Below, in pieces: positions 22,604-33,613 of a stretch of 64,000 nt of DNA; position 1 is the stretch's first letter; each line of letters opens with the position of its first letter. The position numbers and the translations under genes are program-made. The notes under the pieces are model-generated. The model had not been told where the DNA came from and ran no database searches. It saw only the letters and a list, made by a program, of their open reading frames with translations. This DNA is from Aaosphaeria pasadenensis. Taxonomy: Eukaryota > Ascomycota > Dothideomycetes > Pleosporales. Where the stretch lies: the NCBI GenBank assembly GCA_022813625.1, contig JAKLMB010000005.1, forward strand, positions 806,001 through 870,000, written 5' to 3'.

Positions 22604-23800
22604 ATGGCACCTCAATTCGAAATCCCTGAGACGCAATGGGCTCAGGTCTTTGAGAAGAACGGCGGCCCCGTCGAGTACAAGCAGATTCCCGTTCCCAAGC
22701 CCGGCCCAGATGAGGTTCTCGTCAACATCAAGTACTCTGGCGTCTGCCATACTGACCTCCACGCCTTGAACGGTGACTGGCCATTGGTAAGTTTTGACAG
22801 TTCCTCCCTGCCTTGTGAACAATTATTCTGACCTTAATTTCTTTCTGTGCAGCCCACCAAGCTACCCCTCGTCGGTGGCCACGAAGGTGCTGGTGTTGTC
22901 GTTGCCCGTGGCGAACTCGTTAAAGATGTCGAGGTAAATATACACAAACCCCGCTCCCTACTACTCGGAAACACGCGGAATTGACAATATCCATAGCTTG
23001 GCGAACACGCAGGTGTGAAATGGCTTAACGGCTCTTGCCTGGCCTGCGACTTCTGCATGCAGGCCGACGAACCCCTCTGCCCCAAGCCCGACCTTTCTGG
23101 CTACACTGTCGACGGATCCTTCCAACAATACTGCATTGCTAAGGCAGCTCACATTGCCCGAATCCCCAAGGATGTTCCCCTCGACGCCATCGCACCCGTC
23201 CTCTGCGCCGGTATCACCGTCTACAAGGGATTGAAGGAATCCGGCGTACGACCAGGCCAATCCGTTGCCATTGTCGGTGCCGGAGGCGGTCTCGGTTCCC
23301 TCGCCCAGCAATACGGAAAGGCCATGGGCCTGAAGGTCATCGCCATCGACACGGGCGCCGACAAGAAGAAGATGTGCCTCGAGCAGCTCGGCGCCGACTC
23401 CTTCATCGACTTCGCGACCTCCTCCAACGTCGTCAAGGACGTCCAGGCCGCCACTGAGGACGGGCTCGGTCCTCACGCCGTCCTCCTCGTCGCCGTCAAC
23501 GAGAAGCCCTTCCAGCAGGCCGCCGAGTACGTCCGCCCCCGCGGCACCGTCGTCTGCATCGGTCTCCCCGCCGGCGCCTACCTCAAGGCTCCCGTCTTCG
23601 AGTCCGTCGTCAAGATGATCACCATCAAGGGCTCCTACGTCGGCAACAGGAAAGACGGCGCCGAGGCCATCGACTTCTTCAGGCGCGGTCTCATCAAGGC
23701 TCCCTTCCAGGTCGTCGGCCTCTCCGAGCTCCAGATGGTCTACGACAAGATGCGCAAGGGCGAGATCGCTGGACGATACGTCCTCGACACCTCCAAGTAA
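22604..23800 (+). CDS. Zinc-dependent alcohol dehydrogenase (ADH1-type, MDR family)
   Basis: Cytosolic NAD-dependent interconversion of ethanol and acetaldehyde. Exons 22604-22786, 22853-22933 and 22997-23800 (introns 66 and 63 nt, all phase 0) give 355 residues, near the usual 348-353 of fungal ADH1. Catalytic zinc ligands are in GVCHTD (Cys48) and GGHEGAG (His71), and the structural zinc is held by Cys102, Cys105, Cys108 and Cys116 (CLACDFCMQADEPLC). The third catalytic Cys is in LCAGITVYK. The Rossmann motif is GAGGGLG, and a downstream Asp (IAIDTG) indicates NAD rather than NADP. Codons are strongly C-biased at third positions, and the promoter has a TATA box plus CT tract, both signs of high expression. 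The start context is CACAATGG. The exact paralogue cannot be named (alcC/ADH1 versus ADH2-type). Confidence 0.95.
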
Positions 23801-25192
23801 ATGGGCAAACCACCTATCTACTGCGGCGGAGTATATTCGACGAACCTTTACGATTGATGACGGCGGGCGGCAACTGGTGGGTGTTCGGTGGGGGGGTGTA
23901 TTATGAGACAGGTCAAATGTAGAAGTATTTTTTCCTAAGATCTTTAAAAATTAAAGGGAAGGAAATGCCACACGCATTGGCGGGAGGACGAAAGGGGGGA
24001 CTATTCCTATATTATCTTTTTCCTTTTTCTTTTCTCTCTGTACATAGCTTGCCAGTATCCTGGAGATGAGAATCGAAATCAAAATCCAAAATCCAAAATC
24101 CAAAATCACTATGCTCGTGCATAATCATTTCCTAGACAACAATGATCGAAAAAGGAAATAAGAAAACGAACCACAGAAGTCCCTAACACACTTTATAATT
24201 CTCCTATGGAATATTGACAGATGACTAACGACACGACACAACCAGTTCATACAAACAATCAACATTTGAACATCACAAACACTGCCCGTGCCCCACTTTC
24301 CAAGCGGCGACTCTCTTCTACAAAAAGATCATCTTCGTCCCGTTCCCGCACGAGATCTCGTCCTGTCGCATCACATCTAGCTCCACATACACCTACCATA
24401 CTCGTATCTCCCCATGGGTCGTTTTTTTTTTGTCATAAAATTTTCTCACGAAGGAACGTTGTGGCTCTCATTCGGATTTTTCTCATATTTACTAGGGGAT
24501 TCTTGAGTTGTTTGCCGTGTGTGTTCGCTTTCATACTCTTGCATTTGGGGTGGCATTGGAGGCGTGATGGGCGTGGAGCAAATCAACTAACGTAGACGAA
24601 CGTCTGAGCATGGTACTTATACTTAACTTTCATGACTGAAGGACTGATCGCTGATCTCATCCAGGGGATGTAAGGGCGATTGGGAAAGTGCTCAAAGGCA
24701 GCGCCGAGCGTGTTGATTTCGTTGCCTGTTTGCATGTTTAATTTCTCGACATTTCCCCTTTCTGTCAACTCGCTCATTCCGCCTGGGCTTACTATTAATT
24801 GTTCACGAGATTTTTTTGCATTAGATCTTCACGTTCCAAGTTTCTCAAAATTTGCGCACAATGTACACTCATCCATTCGCCGCTACCTCTGCCGAAAGAG
24901 AAACCAAAATTACCCAAGAGACAAGAGCTTTTTTTCCCTTTCGAATTACATATGTCCAATCTCGTCCTAAAACTAGATACCATTACATCTTACAGTCTCA
25001 TACAATCTAATCTCACAGCCCTTCCTTGCACCTCGGTGCGTGTAGCACCTTTCATATCGGATTGATCAATCTCGTATACCCGGAGTTTGATACAAACAAG
25101 ACCAACGCTTTCCCCTCCTCACGCGCAATCCTCAAGAGAGGGAAAGGGCGGGGACGGGGAGCGGCGCTGGGGGTGGTAATTCTACATAGGAT
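23801..25192. other. Intergenic region between convergent genes
   Basis: About 1.4 kb, AT-rich in parts. It contains a 7-bp tandem repeat (AAAATCC, about 24079-24107) and a T-run at about 24421-24431. No supported gene; small plus-strand open frames look random. Confidence 0.45.
24079..24107. repeat. 7-bp tandem repeat, unit AAAATCC
   Basis: About four copies of AAAATCC in the 3' flank of the alcohol dehydrogenase gene. Simple repeat without further context. Confidence 0.85.
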
Positions 25193-26000
25193 TTAAGCCT
25201 TGACGAGCGGGGTGCTTCCAGCAGTCTCCCCCTTGCCTGACATACGCGCCACCAGCTCGTCGTCGCTGTCACTGACGGACATATTATCGGCATCCTTGCC
25301 CGACCTCGGGGTTGTGCGTTCGCGGGGCAGGCTGCTGGGTTTCGTAGGGGTGCCGCCGACGAGGACGTCCTGCGAGACGAAGCCTTCGTCGATGCTTTTG
25401 ATGGACGCGGGCGAATCGGGCTCCGTGTCTTTGAAGTCCATGTTGAGCAACACCACGCCTTCGTCTCGGTCGACGTCGTTCTGTTTGAGGTCCCGGTAGC
25501 CGTTGTGGTTGGTGTTGCTGAGGCTGTTGCTGAGGCGTCGGGTGCTTTCCCAGAAGCCTTTCATGCGGTTGTGGGCTGATGTCGGTGGTGCTGGGTCGGT
25601 GTGCTTTTGGCGAGGTGGGGTCGGGAGGGTTTCTGGGAGATTGGAGGATGCGGAGTTGAGTAAGGTGACAGAAGGCGAACGAGACGACGTTGGCGATGGA
25701 CCTGAAGAGGGCGGGAGAGAAGTCGCTTGAGTGGGAGGGTGAGAGGTCAAAGATAGCAGACGGGCTGCGTCCGTGGAGGCTTTCTCACGGATGAAATGGC
25801 GTCTGCCAAAGGTGTCAGTGTGCCATCGATAATGTTGATGCTAATGGAGAGGAGTCGTGAACCCATGATAGAAAGTCTTCGAGAAATCGTTCAAGTTCCG
25901 TATTCAGGGGTTTCGACTCGTGCCCAAGAGGGCTTGAGCAGCGAGTCACTACCACTGGGAGGGTATAGATCACTCACTGTTCGTCGGTCAATCCCGGCAT
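25193..26000 (-). CDS. Ser/Pro/Asp-rich protein of unknown function
   Basis: Exons 26000-25978 and 25802-25193 (175-nt intron, GTGAGT donor, GGCAG acceptor) give 210 residues starting MPGLTDEQRHFIREKAS. The long open second exon has no ATG near its 5' end, so an upstream exon is required; the tiny 23-nt first exon with a strong donor solves this in frame. An N-terminal amphipathic helix (about 3-28) is followed by a disordered Ser/Pro/Thr segment and then WESTRRLSNSLSNTN, VVLLNMDFKD and an acidic Ser-Asp tail (SVSDSDDELVARMSGKG), all suitable phosphorylation sites. There is no membrane helix or known domain. A GTATGT donor, a CTAAC branch and a CTACAG acceptor upstream (about 26092-26024) suggest a 5'UTR intron or an extra N-terminal exon. 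The reading frame is well supported; the function is unknown. Confidence 0.62.
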
Positions 26001-27187
26001 ATCCAGTACACCTCTTTGCACATCTGTAGGAGAGCTCTTTAGAGTGAGTTAGTAGTGAAAATCTTCACAAGCACTATACTTGAGTGTGACATACAATCTC
26101 CAGCGAACGCTTCCGCTCTCCTGATCCACAGCATAGCAGAGCCTTTCGGAACTTGGCCAAGACGTCCTTTACTGCCATAGCGACTTGATATCGCTGAAAG
26201 AAGTAATCTGAAAGATCTATCCAAATGAACTCGGGGGTATTCAACGAGAAATGTTGGAGACGCTGACGAAAGTTGACCAAGCACACAAACACAGGTATAA
26301 AGAAGATGACAACAGAAAAAACAGAAGCTGTGGATAAGCTCGTGATTTACACGAGCTGGTTGTTCATTGATAACTCGAGCGAGGCTCAGGAGTCAGGATG
26401 TTTATTGGGAACGGAGTCTGGAATATAAGAGAAGCGGCAGATGACTTAGTGTCAAGCTGCCACGCGACGAAACTCTCCCATTCCTTGCCTCGAAGAGACA
26501 TAGTCAAGGCGTCGTTGTCATTCCTTAATGGCGAAATAAGTATAGATTATACTTTTTCGAGGCATTGGAATGCTGTTGAGATAAGAGATCCACGCCTTCA
26601 AGTTTCGTGTACGAACACTCCGAACAGCGTTCTGCATCCACTTTTCCAACATTTGAGCGCCGATGAATCATTTCGAGCATATGCGTCTCCAAGAACAAAG
26701 ACTATAAAAGGATCATATGAGTTAAGACAGATCGACCTGGTCAAGTGGTTTGACAGGCGCAAGTGCAAGTGGGCAATTGGAGAGGTGTTTCGTCGTCCTG
26801 TCGTACCACCAACCTTGCATAAGCTTGCATTCTTTGATCAGGTACCATTATGCGTGTTTGAGACGCGATCAGAAAGATGTTCGGCCTTGCTGAGATTGAT
26901 ATTGGGGCTACATTTATGAGACACTAGCGTCCGCATCAAGGAATTGAAGGGTTGACTTGGTTTCCAGAATGGCTTGCGTTGTCGTACCCCGTACAACAGT
27001 CGATGCACACTATCGCAACGCCGAAATGAATTTCCTTGTACCAGGCGAGTATGTGTTTCTTTAGATCAGCGCCTAAAAGAAACCTATTCAATGATGGCCA
27101 TTTCGACGTGGTGCTCGCGCACGCGCTGTCTCTTGACGAGAATAGCCTCATGACTGAGCCAAGTCTGGCCATACCTTAAACGTTAAT
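26001..27187. other. Intergenic region with one uncertain open frame
   Basis: 5' flank of the unknown Ser/Pro-rich gene, and 3' flank of the aldehyde dehydrogenase gene. Only the 174-codon frame at 26398-26919 deserves mention and is listed separately. Confidence 0.4.
26398..26919 (+). CDS. Uncertain hypothetical ORF (173 aa)
   Basis: An intronless ATG frame of 173 residues between two minus-strand genes. I recognise no domain, signal peptide or membrane helix. Composition is unremarkable, and the frame is longer than its neighbours by chance-like margins only. It might be a decayed or lineage-specific gene, or noise; conservation or transcripts would decide. Confidence 0.15.
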   Translation: MFIGNGVWNIREAADDLVSSCHATKLSHSLPRRDIVKASLSFLNGEISIDYTFSRHWNAVEIRDPRLQVSCTNTPNSVLHPLFQHLSADESFRAYASPRTKTIKGSYELRQIDLVKWFDRRKCKWAIGEVFRRPVVPPTLHKLAFFDQVPLCVFETRSERCSALLRLILGLHL

Positions 27188-28712
27188 CTATTTAGGATAG
27201 TCCTTTACGTGGAAGCTCTTTAGCTTGACAAATTGATCGAAACCGAACTTGCTTAGGGTCTGACCCTTTCCTGAATCCTTCCAGCCAACCCACGCAAGAT
27301 CCTAAGTAGATTAGATCGAATTGTTTAATTATGGATGCTGAAAGACTTACCGGAGCAGGATAGTCACACCGATTCACAAACACTGTTCCAGCCTCAACGT
27401 CTTCAACAAGTTCGTGACCCTTTTCGACATCTTTGGTCCAGATGCTTGCCGTTAACCCAAATTGGCTATCGTTCATGAGTTTGATCGCTTCTTGGTCGTT
27501 CTTAACCTTCATGACGGGGATCACGGGACCGAAGGTCTCTTCAGTCATGACCGCCATGTCATGATTCACACCGGTGAGAAGGGTTGGCGCAACGTAGTTG
27601 CCGTCTGCAGGTGGCGACTTGAAAGAGTCGTTTTCTGGAGTAGCGTCTTGGGCGCCCTTCTCGAGAGCATCTTTGACGTGGGCCTTGATAGACTCGGCTG
27701 ATCGTTGTGATACAACAGGTCCAACGTGAGTCTTGCTGTCGAATGGGTCACCAAGATTGTATCCCTTCAAGACCTCCTGAAGAGCTGTGACGAATTCATC
27801 GTGTATCTTCTCATCCACATACACTCGTTCCACACTGCAGCAGCTCTGGCCCGAATTGAAGACGGCGCCATCCACAATCTCTTCCGCAGCCCACTTGATA
27901 TCGACGTCCGCACGGATATAGGCAGGATCCTTACCACCGAGCTCGAGACCCACCCGGAGGGGAACTCGATCACTAGCAGCGCTCTGCACCGCGAGGCCCC
28001 CCGCAACGGACCCGGTGAAGCACACCAATTGTATCTGCGGGGATCTGGCGATCGCTCCAATCTGGACGAGAGAACCGGAGTGGAAAACCTGGATGACATC
28101 CTCAGGAAGTCCGGCATCGCGGAAAACACGCTGAATCTGTTCGGCACTGGTTGGGGTCTGGGGCGAGGGCTTGAGGATAACCGAATTGCCTGCGAGCAAG
28201 GCGGGGACTATCGAATTTACCAGGGTCAGATACGGATACTGCAATTCCAGTCAGTACATGAGGATGCGACGAAGCGAGCAAGACAAAGATAGAATTGCCA
28301 CACTAACATTCCATGGGAATAGAATAAGCACTGGACCGATTGGAACTTTTCTGATGTAGCGGGTAAAGCCCTTCTCTGGCTCGCCTGGCGTGTCTTTGAG
28401 GGTGTCCTCGCTAATTTTGAGGAGATACTCGCCGCGTGCCACGGCGGTGGTAATCTCTTTGGGCGTGAAAGCAATTGGGCGACCCATTTGCTCCGTCACC
28501 TCTTTGCCGAGTTCATCCTGACGGTCATTGAGTAGCTTCAATGCCTTCTTGACAATTTCCTGCCTCTCTGAAAGGGAGGTGCGGCGGTAGGCTTCAAAGG
28601 CCTTGACAGCTCTCTCAGGGATTGATTGGAGATCAGCATCTGAGAGGCCATTGCGTGTAAGAATTGGCTTGTTGGTGATGGGCGAAATCGTCGTAATGGT
28701 CTCGACAGACAT
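27188..28712 (-). CDS. NAD(P)-dependent aldehyde dehydrogenase
   Basis: Oxidises an aldehyde to the acid. Exons, minus order, 28712-28308, 28238-27351 and 27301-27188 (introns 69 and 49 nt, all phase 0) give 468 residues, slightly short for the family (about 480-500). Visible motifs: PWNYPYL at the first intron junction, KPSPQTP, cofactor-binding FTGSVAGG, general base Glu234 in GLELGGKDP, nucleophile Cys268 in NSGQSCCS (spacing of 34 from the Glu, as in classic ALDHs), and TEETFGPV. The last exon encodes the family ending DLAWVGWKDSGKGQTLSKFGFDQFVKLKSFHVK. No signal peptide; probably cytosolic. It resembles the succinate-semialdehyde/betaine-aldehyde dehydrogenase-like fungal group, but the substrate cannot be assigned. 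It is divergent from the XlnR-type gene across 4.9 kb. The start context is CACAATG. Confidence 0.92.
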
Positions 28713-31700
28713 TGTGGCGAGGGGGACTTGGGCGTGACCTCGTTGGATAGATTAATTGGATCAGGAGGGATTGAAAGAGGGCACCAATGCTCGTGTACAG
28801 TTTCAGCTGCAATTAAATCTGGTAATGGCAATGAGGCTTGAATTGACTGTTCGAGAAGTCTTGTCGCAAGGACGATACCTCCCTCGTAGCCAGATGACGT
28901 TGCTGGCGCCCCACCAAATCGAGTGGTACGCTACTACGCACTACTCGATTAGCGCTCTCACCCTCTTGGCATTTCGATTTCGAGGTATCTACTCTACTCT
29001 ACACAGTACACATCGCTCCCACACTTTGTGTGCAAGACTATATCCGACATAGACGAGTATCCAACCCGTACGGGGTTCTGGTCAGGCATGGTATTCACTT
29101 TCAGATATTCTCACCTGACTTGACCGTTCAATCTACCAAAAATGGGATCTTCGGACGACATACATCGGGCGGTGACTTAGACATGATGCTCTCTGCACTT
29201 GCGCTGCGGTCTCCTCTACATGATCCTGGCAAACTACTTCAGGCCCTGGTTACTATTGGGCCTCAGCGTTCAGGTACCTTGTCCTTTGGTAAAGTACTCT
29301 CCTTCTCTCCGGTCGCCCCCGCAAGTCACCAGTCAGAAGTCAGTGATTGTCTTTCTGCGATCCTTCAGCAGGCATAGCGTCCTTGTACGCATTGTGTTCG
29401 TAGGCAACAAATGAATCCTCTGATTTCTATATCCGATATGCCTTTGATGGAGACCCACGCGTATCGAACGGCCTACCGAAGTAAAGAGAAGGAGAACACC
29501 TGTCTCCACGATTGCAAAGTTGAATAATGTGCATTGCGAATCTGGACGATCAATACTGACATTATGCACTGCACTCTTGAGATACTGAAGCTCGACTGAA
29601 TACCGTATCAAGCATCTCGCCAATTCCAAGAACTCCACAGCCTCGGAGCTTACCGCCACAGCAATATCGAGGAAGCGTCCAGACACTAGAGGGCGAAAAG
29701 GTGTACAAGGTGTACGAAAGCCAGCTCGTTTACAGCTGCCTGGAGCTTCTGTTGGCTGATGCCCTTTGCGGGCCCTGGTCCTCCTTCCTCCAGACGCAAG
29801 TGCAGTCGTAAGAGTAGGATCACAGATTTGGTAAGAGCCAGGATCAGGATCATGACCACACTGTGTTGTCAGTAAAACTCTGAATTTGGTAGCTTCTGGT
29901 CCGCTCCATCTCTCGATTCATGTGACAAAGTACGGAGTAGGACATGCTGAATATCGCAACAATTGCCAAACCCCCTTTTTGGCACCCTCATTGATTGCGT
30001 CCCAAGTCGCCCTCGAACGTATGGAACCGAAAATTGGTGGCTTGCGTATTTTTGGTTGCGAATCTTCTCCTATCGTCCTCTCTAACTGCACTCCGCCGCA
30101 GGTCGATGCAAGTTGCTGCACTGCAATATCTGAGAGATCAACGAACGGGCTCACTCTGGCCTGACAAGCCGTGATAGCCCTGCGTCCAGCTTCGCGTTCA
30201 ATTTCACTTCTCCGGGTTGAAGCCTTCGCGCGCGGTATTACTTCTATAGTTTTCCAAATGCCGATCCGGTCTGCTGGTGCTGCTATAACGCAATCTTACT
30301 CTGCTGACGAGTGGTCTCAACAGATCAGACTCACTAACTCCACATTGTATCGTATTGAGTATCGAGTATTGTGTCTCCTTCCTGGACAGATTTGTCGTTG
30401 GCCACTCGCCCAGTCTATACTCTGATTCTCCACCCAGAAATCACTTCAAAGTCCAGGGAGTGGTCGAAATCTGTTGTTCACATGATAATGTATCTAGACC
30501 GTAGTTCATATTCAATTTCCAGGATCTTCGCCTGCATTTAGATGCCTGCTTGGATTAGTCAAAGCCAGAGCTGCTGTGACTGGGTGATGGTAGTGACACC
30601 ACAGCCGGTCCCAAGAACAGGCGCTGAGCACCGTATCAGTCCGATGACATTAGTGGCGAGCGTCGTATCCCATTCGGCTTGATTGTCAGGAAACATCCGT
30701 ACCCTGAGGGCAATACGGGTAAGACACCTTTCTCGCAGGTGCGAGAATCCGTAACTGATTGTTGAACAGGTGGCATCGAATGCATGATATGCAGCTTCAA
30801 GGCAAAAGCCAGCCAAAACAACTCTAGAAATTTCCAAAATGACCATTGGCCCACATTTCATGCACACATGTAATGGGGGTTAATGTGGAGTGCTTCCATG
30901 GCCCACGTGCATTTCAGTCTTTTGTTCTTCGCTGAGGAATAATGGTTCACACCCACTGGCAAACTCCTGTTCAGTGTCCAATAGCTGACAGACGTCGAGA
31001 GCGATCCTAGTCTGGGATGTGATGGGGGCGCCATCCTCGTACCGTATCCGTCGCTCATGGAGGGACTTCAGATGCACTTAGTGGTTAGGCAAGATTGGCA
31101 CCATTCTCTGCTTGGCTCATTAACCGCTTTACCGTTGAGCAGGTCTGAACGATGCTCCAGAAGAAGCCAACACCCATCATGACCTGTTCCCTTCAGAGAT
31201 TGAAGGCGCGCGATGGGCAAGGATGCGCTAGCGGAGAATATTTGCCCGTTCCCAATACGGCGTGGGCTGTATTCTCTTCACAATCCCGGCTCGATCCCCA
31301 GTGCCCCTCAGGACATTCGTACTGGTTCAGCAACATCTCGGGCGAGGTCTCTGATTGGCATTCTGTGTCATCTCAACAGTGCATTCACATTCTTTTCATA
31401 AGTTATGCTTTCACGACTACGATCCCAGGTTCGGGATACAGTCTTCCTTGGGCAACTGGGGCCTGAGCCAGGTTGCTAGTACTCAAGAAAGACGTGCTGG
31501 CCTTTTCCCCACCGTTAGAGGTGTATTGCTATTGATCGACCGGAGGGATATGCCGGTCAGTGTACCAAAAATTTCATTCTCGACCTCTTTGTAGACGTTC
31601 CTGCAGCGACTGCAGCCAAGCTGTTGAGGTTGCGCTGGAGTAAATGCGGTAGAGTCCTGGCCGTTGAATGCGGAGCGATCCGCTGGCTTTACACGTCTTT

Positions 31701-33613
31701 GACAACCCGCCTAGGGTAGGTGGAAATCATCCGCCAACTGGTAGATGAGGTCAAGCTGCGACGCACGCCGAGTCCCATGGGCTATTATGGTCCGCAGCAA
31801 CGTCCATGACAAGATTATGACGAGGCAGTATGCCCATTGTCATCAGACATGGAGAACAGGTTTGTCTGTTTTTAAGAATCGGAGGAGCATCCGCCGTTAA
31901 GGAACAAGTGAGTTTGGACTCTTAGCCTAGGTCGTCTGCTTGCGCTTCTCCGCCACTCGACTTGTCATAGGTGCTCTGTATAGGCTGGGCCAGGCACGCT
32001 GACATGGCCGTACCGCAACCTCTCATTTTGGACTATTCATCTTAAAACGCTGTATTATAGACCGGAGTTTGCGCATCGCACTTGCTGTCCAGTCCTAGTT
32101 TGGCATCCAGACAACGTCTCCTCTGCACGCGAGGATCCTAGTCGTTCATACTGTGGAGGACCTTCATAACATGCATTACCGAGCACGATAATGCTGTTCA
32201 TTATTATGCGCAGGCTCTCCAGAGTTTGACGTAAGCGATTGTTTCTGGGGTAGCCCGGCCAGAACCCTCAGAAGTGCTGGTTTCCGACACGATGCTCTGG
32301 AAGCGTTTTGGAAGACTCTGACACCGATTTCATCAGCGCGTCTCTGGCATTGACTCATGCTCGCCGGCTTTCTTCTGGTAGAATTCTGGATGAAAGGCTG
32401 ATCAGCACAGGCTGGTAGCGGATGGCTGGTAGGATGGATTATACACTGGGATGTAGTATGACTGGCAGGTGGCGGACAGCAGCGACCGACCTTGTATGGT
32501 GCTGGGACGCATCGCTGCTGCTTCTGCTAGGGTGAAGACCTTGGTCGACCTGTTCGCGGTCTCGAGTATTCCGGACATATTGGTACTGGAGGGTATCTAA
32601 CGGACAACGACGGTGGATGGTGGAGACAGCATATGGTCCCGTGCCATCAGCTGGCGTTCTGATGGTGGTTGCACGAGATGTGTGTTATGGACGCCAATCA
32701 CGATGCATCTCGTTTCCTGATCGACCACGCCTGTCAACGGCAGCGGACCTCATGGTGGTATGGTGGATTTGTTAGGTACGGGGGAGTACTAACGAGGGAC
32801 TTGTTCGAGCGGCATCGGTACGCGCCTCTGCCTTAACACGGTCGCATATAGGGTCAAGGATCGCACGATCAGTCAATATCTTTTTGATTGCGGGCCTAAC
32901 CCGCGGCGAGCATTTGAGGGTGCATCCGTTCAAGCTCGCGGCACCGACGATCCTGCGGCCTTGTGGACTGTGCTCAACGTGAAAGCGTTGTTGCAGCCAG
33001 GTCCCCCCCCCGGCCCCTACCGGGGTGAATGCTGAGGGTCTACTACTGCGAGGTATGGGTACTATGGTCCATGGTCTGAAGGGGAGGGATGGGGAACGGG
33101 GGCAGCGCACAGAACACCTTTTGAGATGTCGACCTTGTCTTGTACAGCGAGCCCTTCCCTTCGTGCTGTGCTGCCCATCTCGTTTGCAGCAGATGGATGC
33201 AGTCCATGTGGCCCAGAGACAGACTATCTGACGCGCGACGCAACTGGACCCGGAGAAGGGACTTCCACCGGTATTGACCACCCTGCAACCTCCAAGCAAC
33301 AGTAAAACTGTGCTATACCCCGCGACCTCTAAGAGGCCTCTTAAGACGGAGAGCACATCGGCCGGCAGCTATATTGTAGTCAGGCACGCGCAGCCGCCAG
33401 CCAGCCTACATTTGTTCTCGATACCCACCCTACTTGAGAGACTACCAGACTTCATCAACACCCTTCCTCTCAATCCACCCTAACACAATATCATACCTAT
33501 CTCCACATACAACATTCGACAATACGCTCTGTTGGTTGTCGACATACTGGATCGCCCTACCTGTTGTCTCTAAGAGTGTAATTGCGGCTACGGCCCCAAA
33601 GGACGCTAGCAAC
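28713..33613. other. Gene-poor region between the aldehyde dehydrogenase and XlnR genes
   Basis: 4.9 kb without a supported gene. Composition is balanced (not the extreme AT bias of a RIP-mutated repeat). Open frames are short and occur equally on both strands. About 32400-32760 is G/T-skewed on the plus strand. A long C-run with CCGGGG-type words lies at about 33003-33026; CCGGGG fits the CreA/Cre1 consensus SYGGRG. TACGGAGTA occurs at 29931-29939. The last kilobase presumably holds the xlnR promoter and leader. Confidence 0.45.

Noticed and set aside
32772..33356. 194-codon minus-strand frame upstream of xlnR
   Set aside because: Arg/Ser/Cys-rich composition typical of a non-coding GC-rich strand; no domain; overlaps the probable xlnR promoter.
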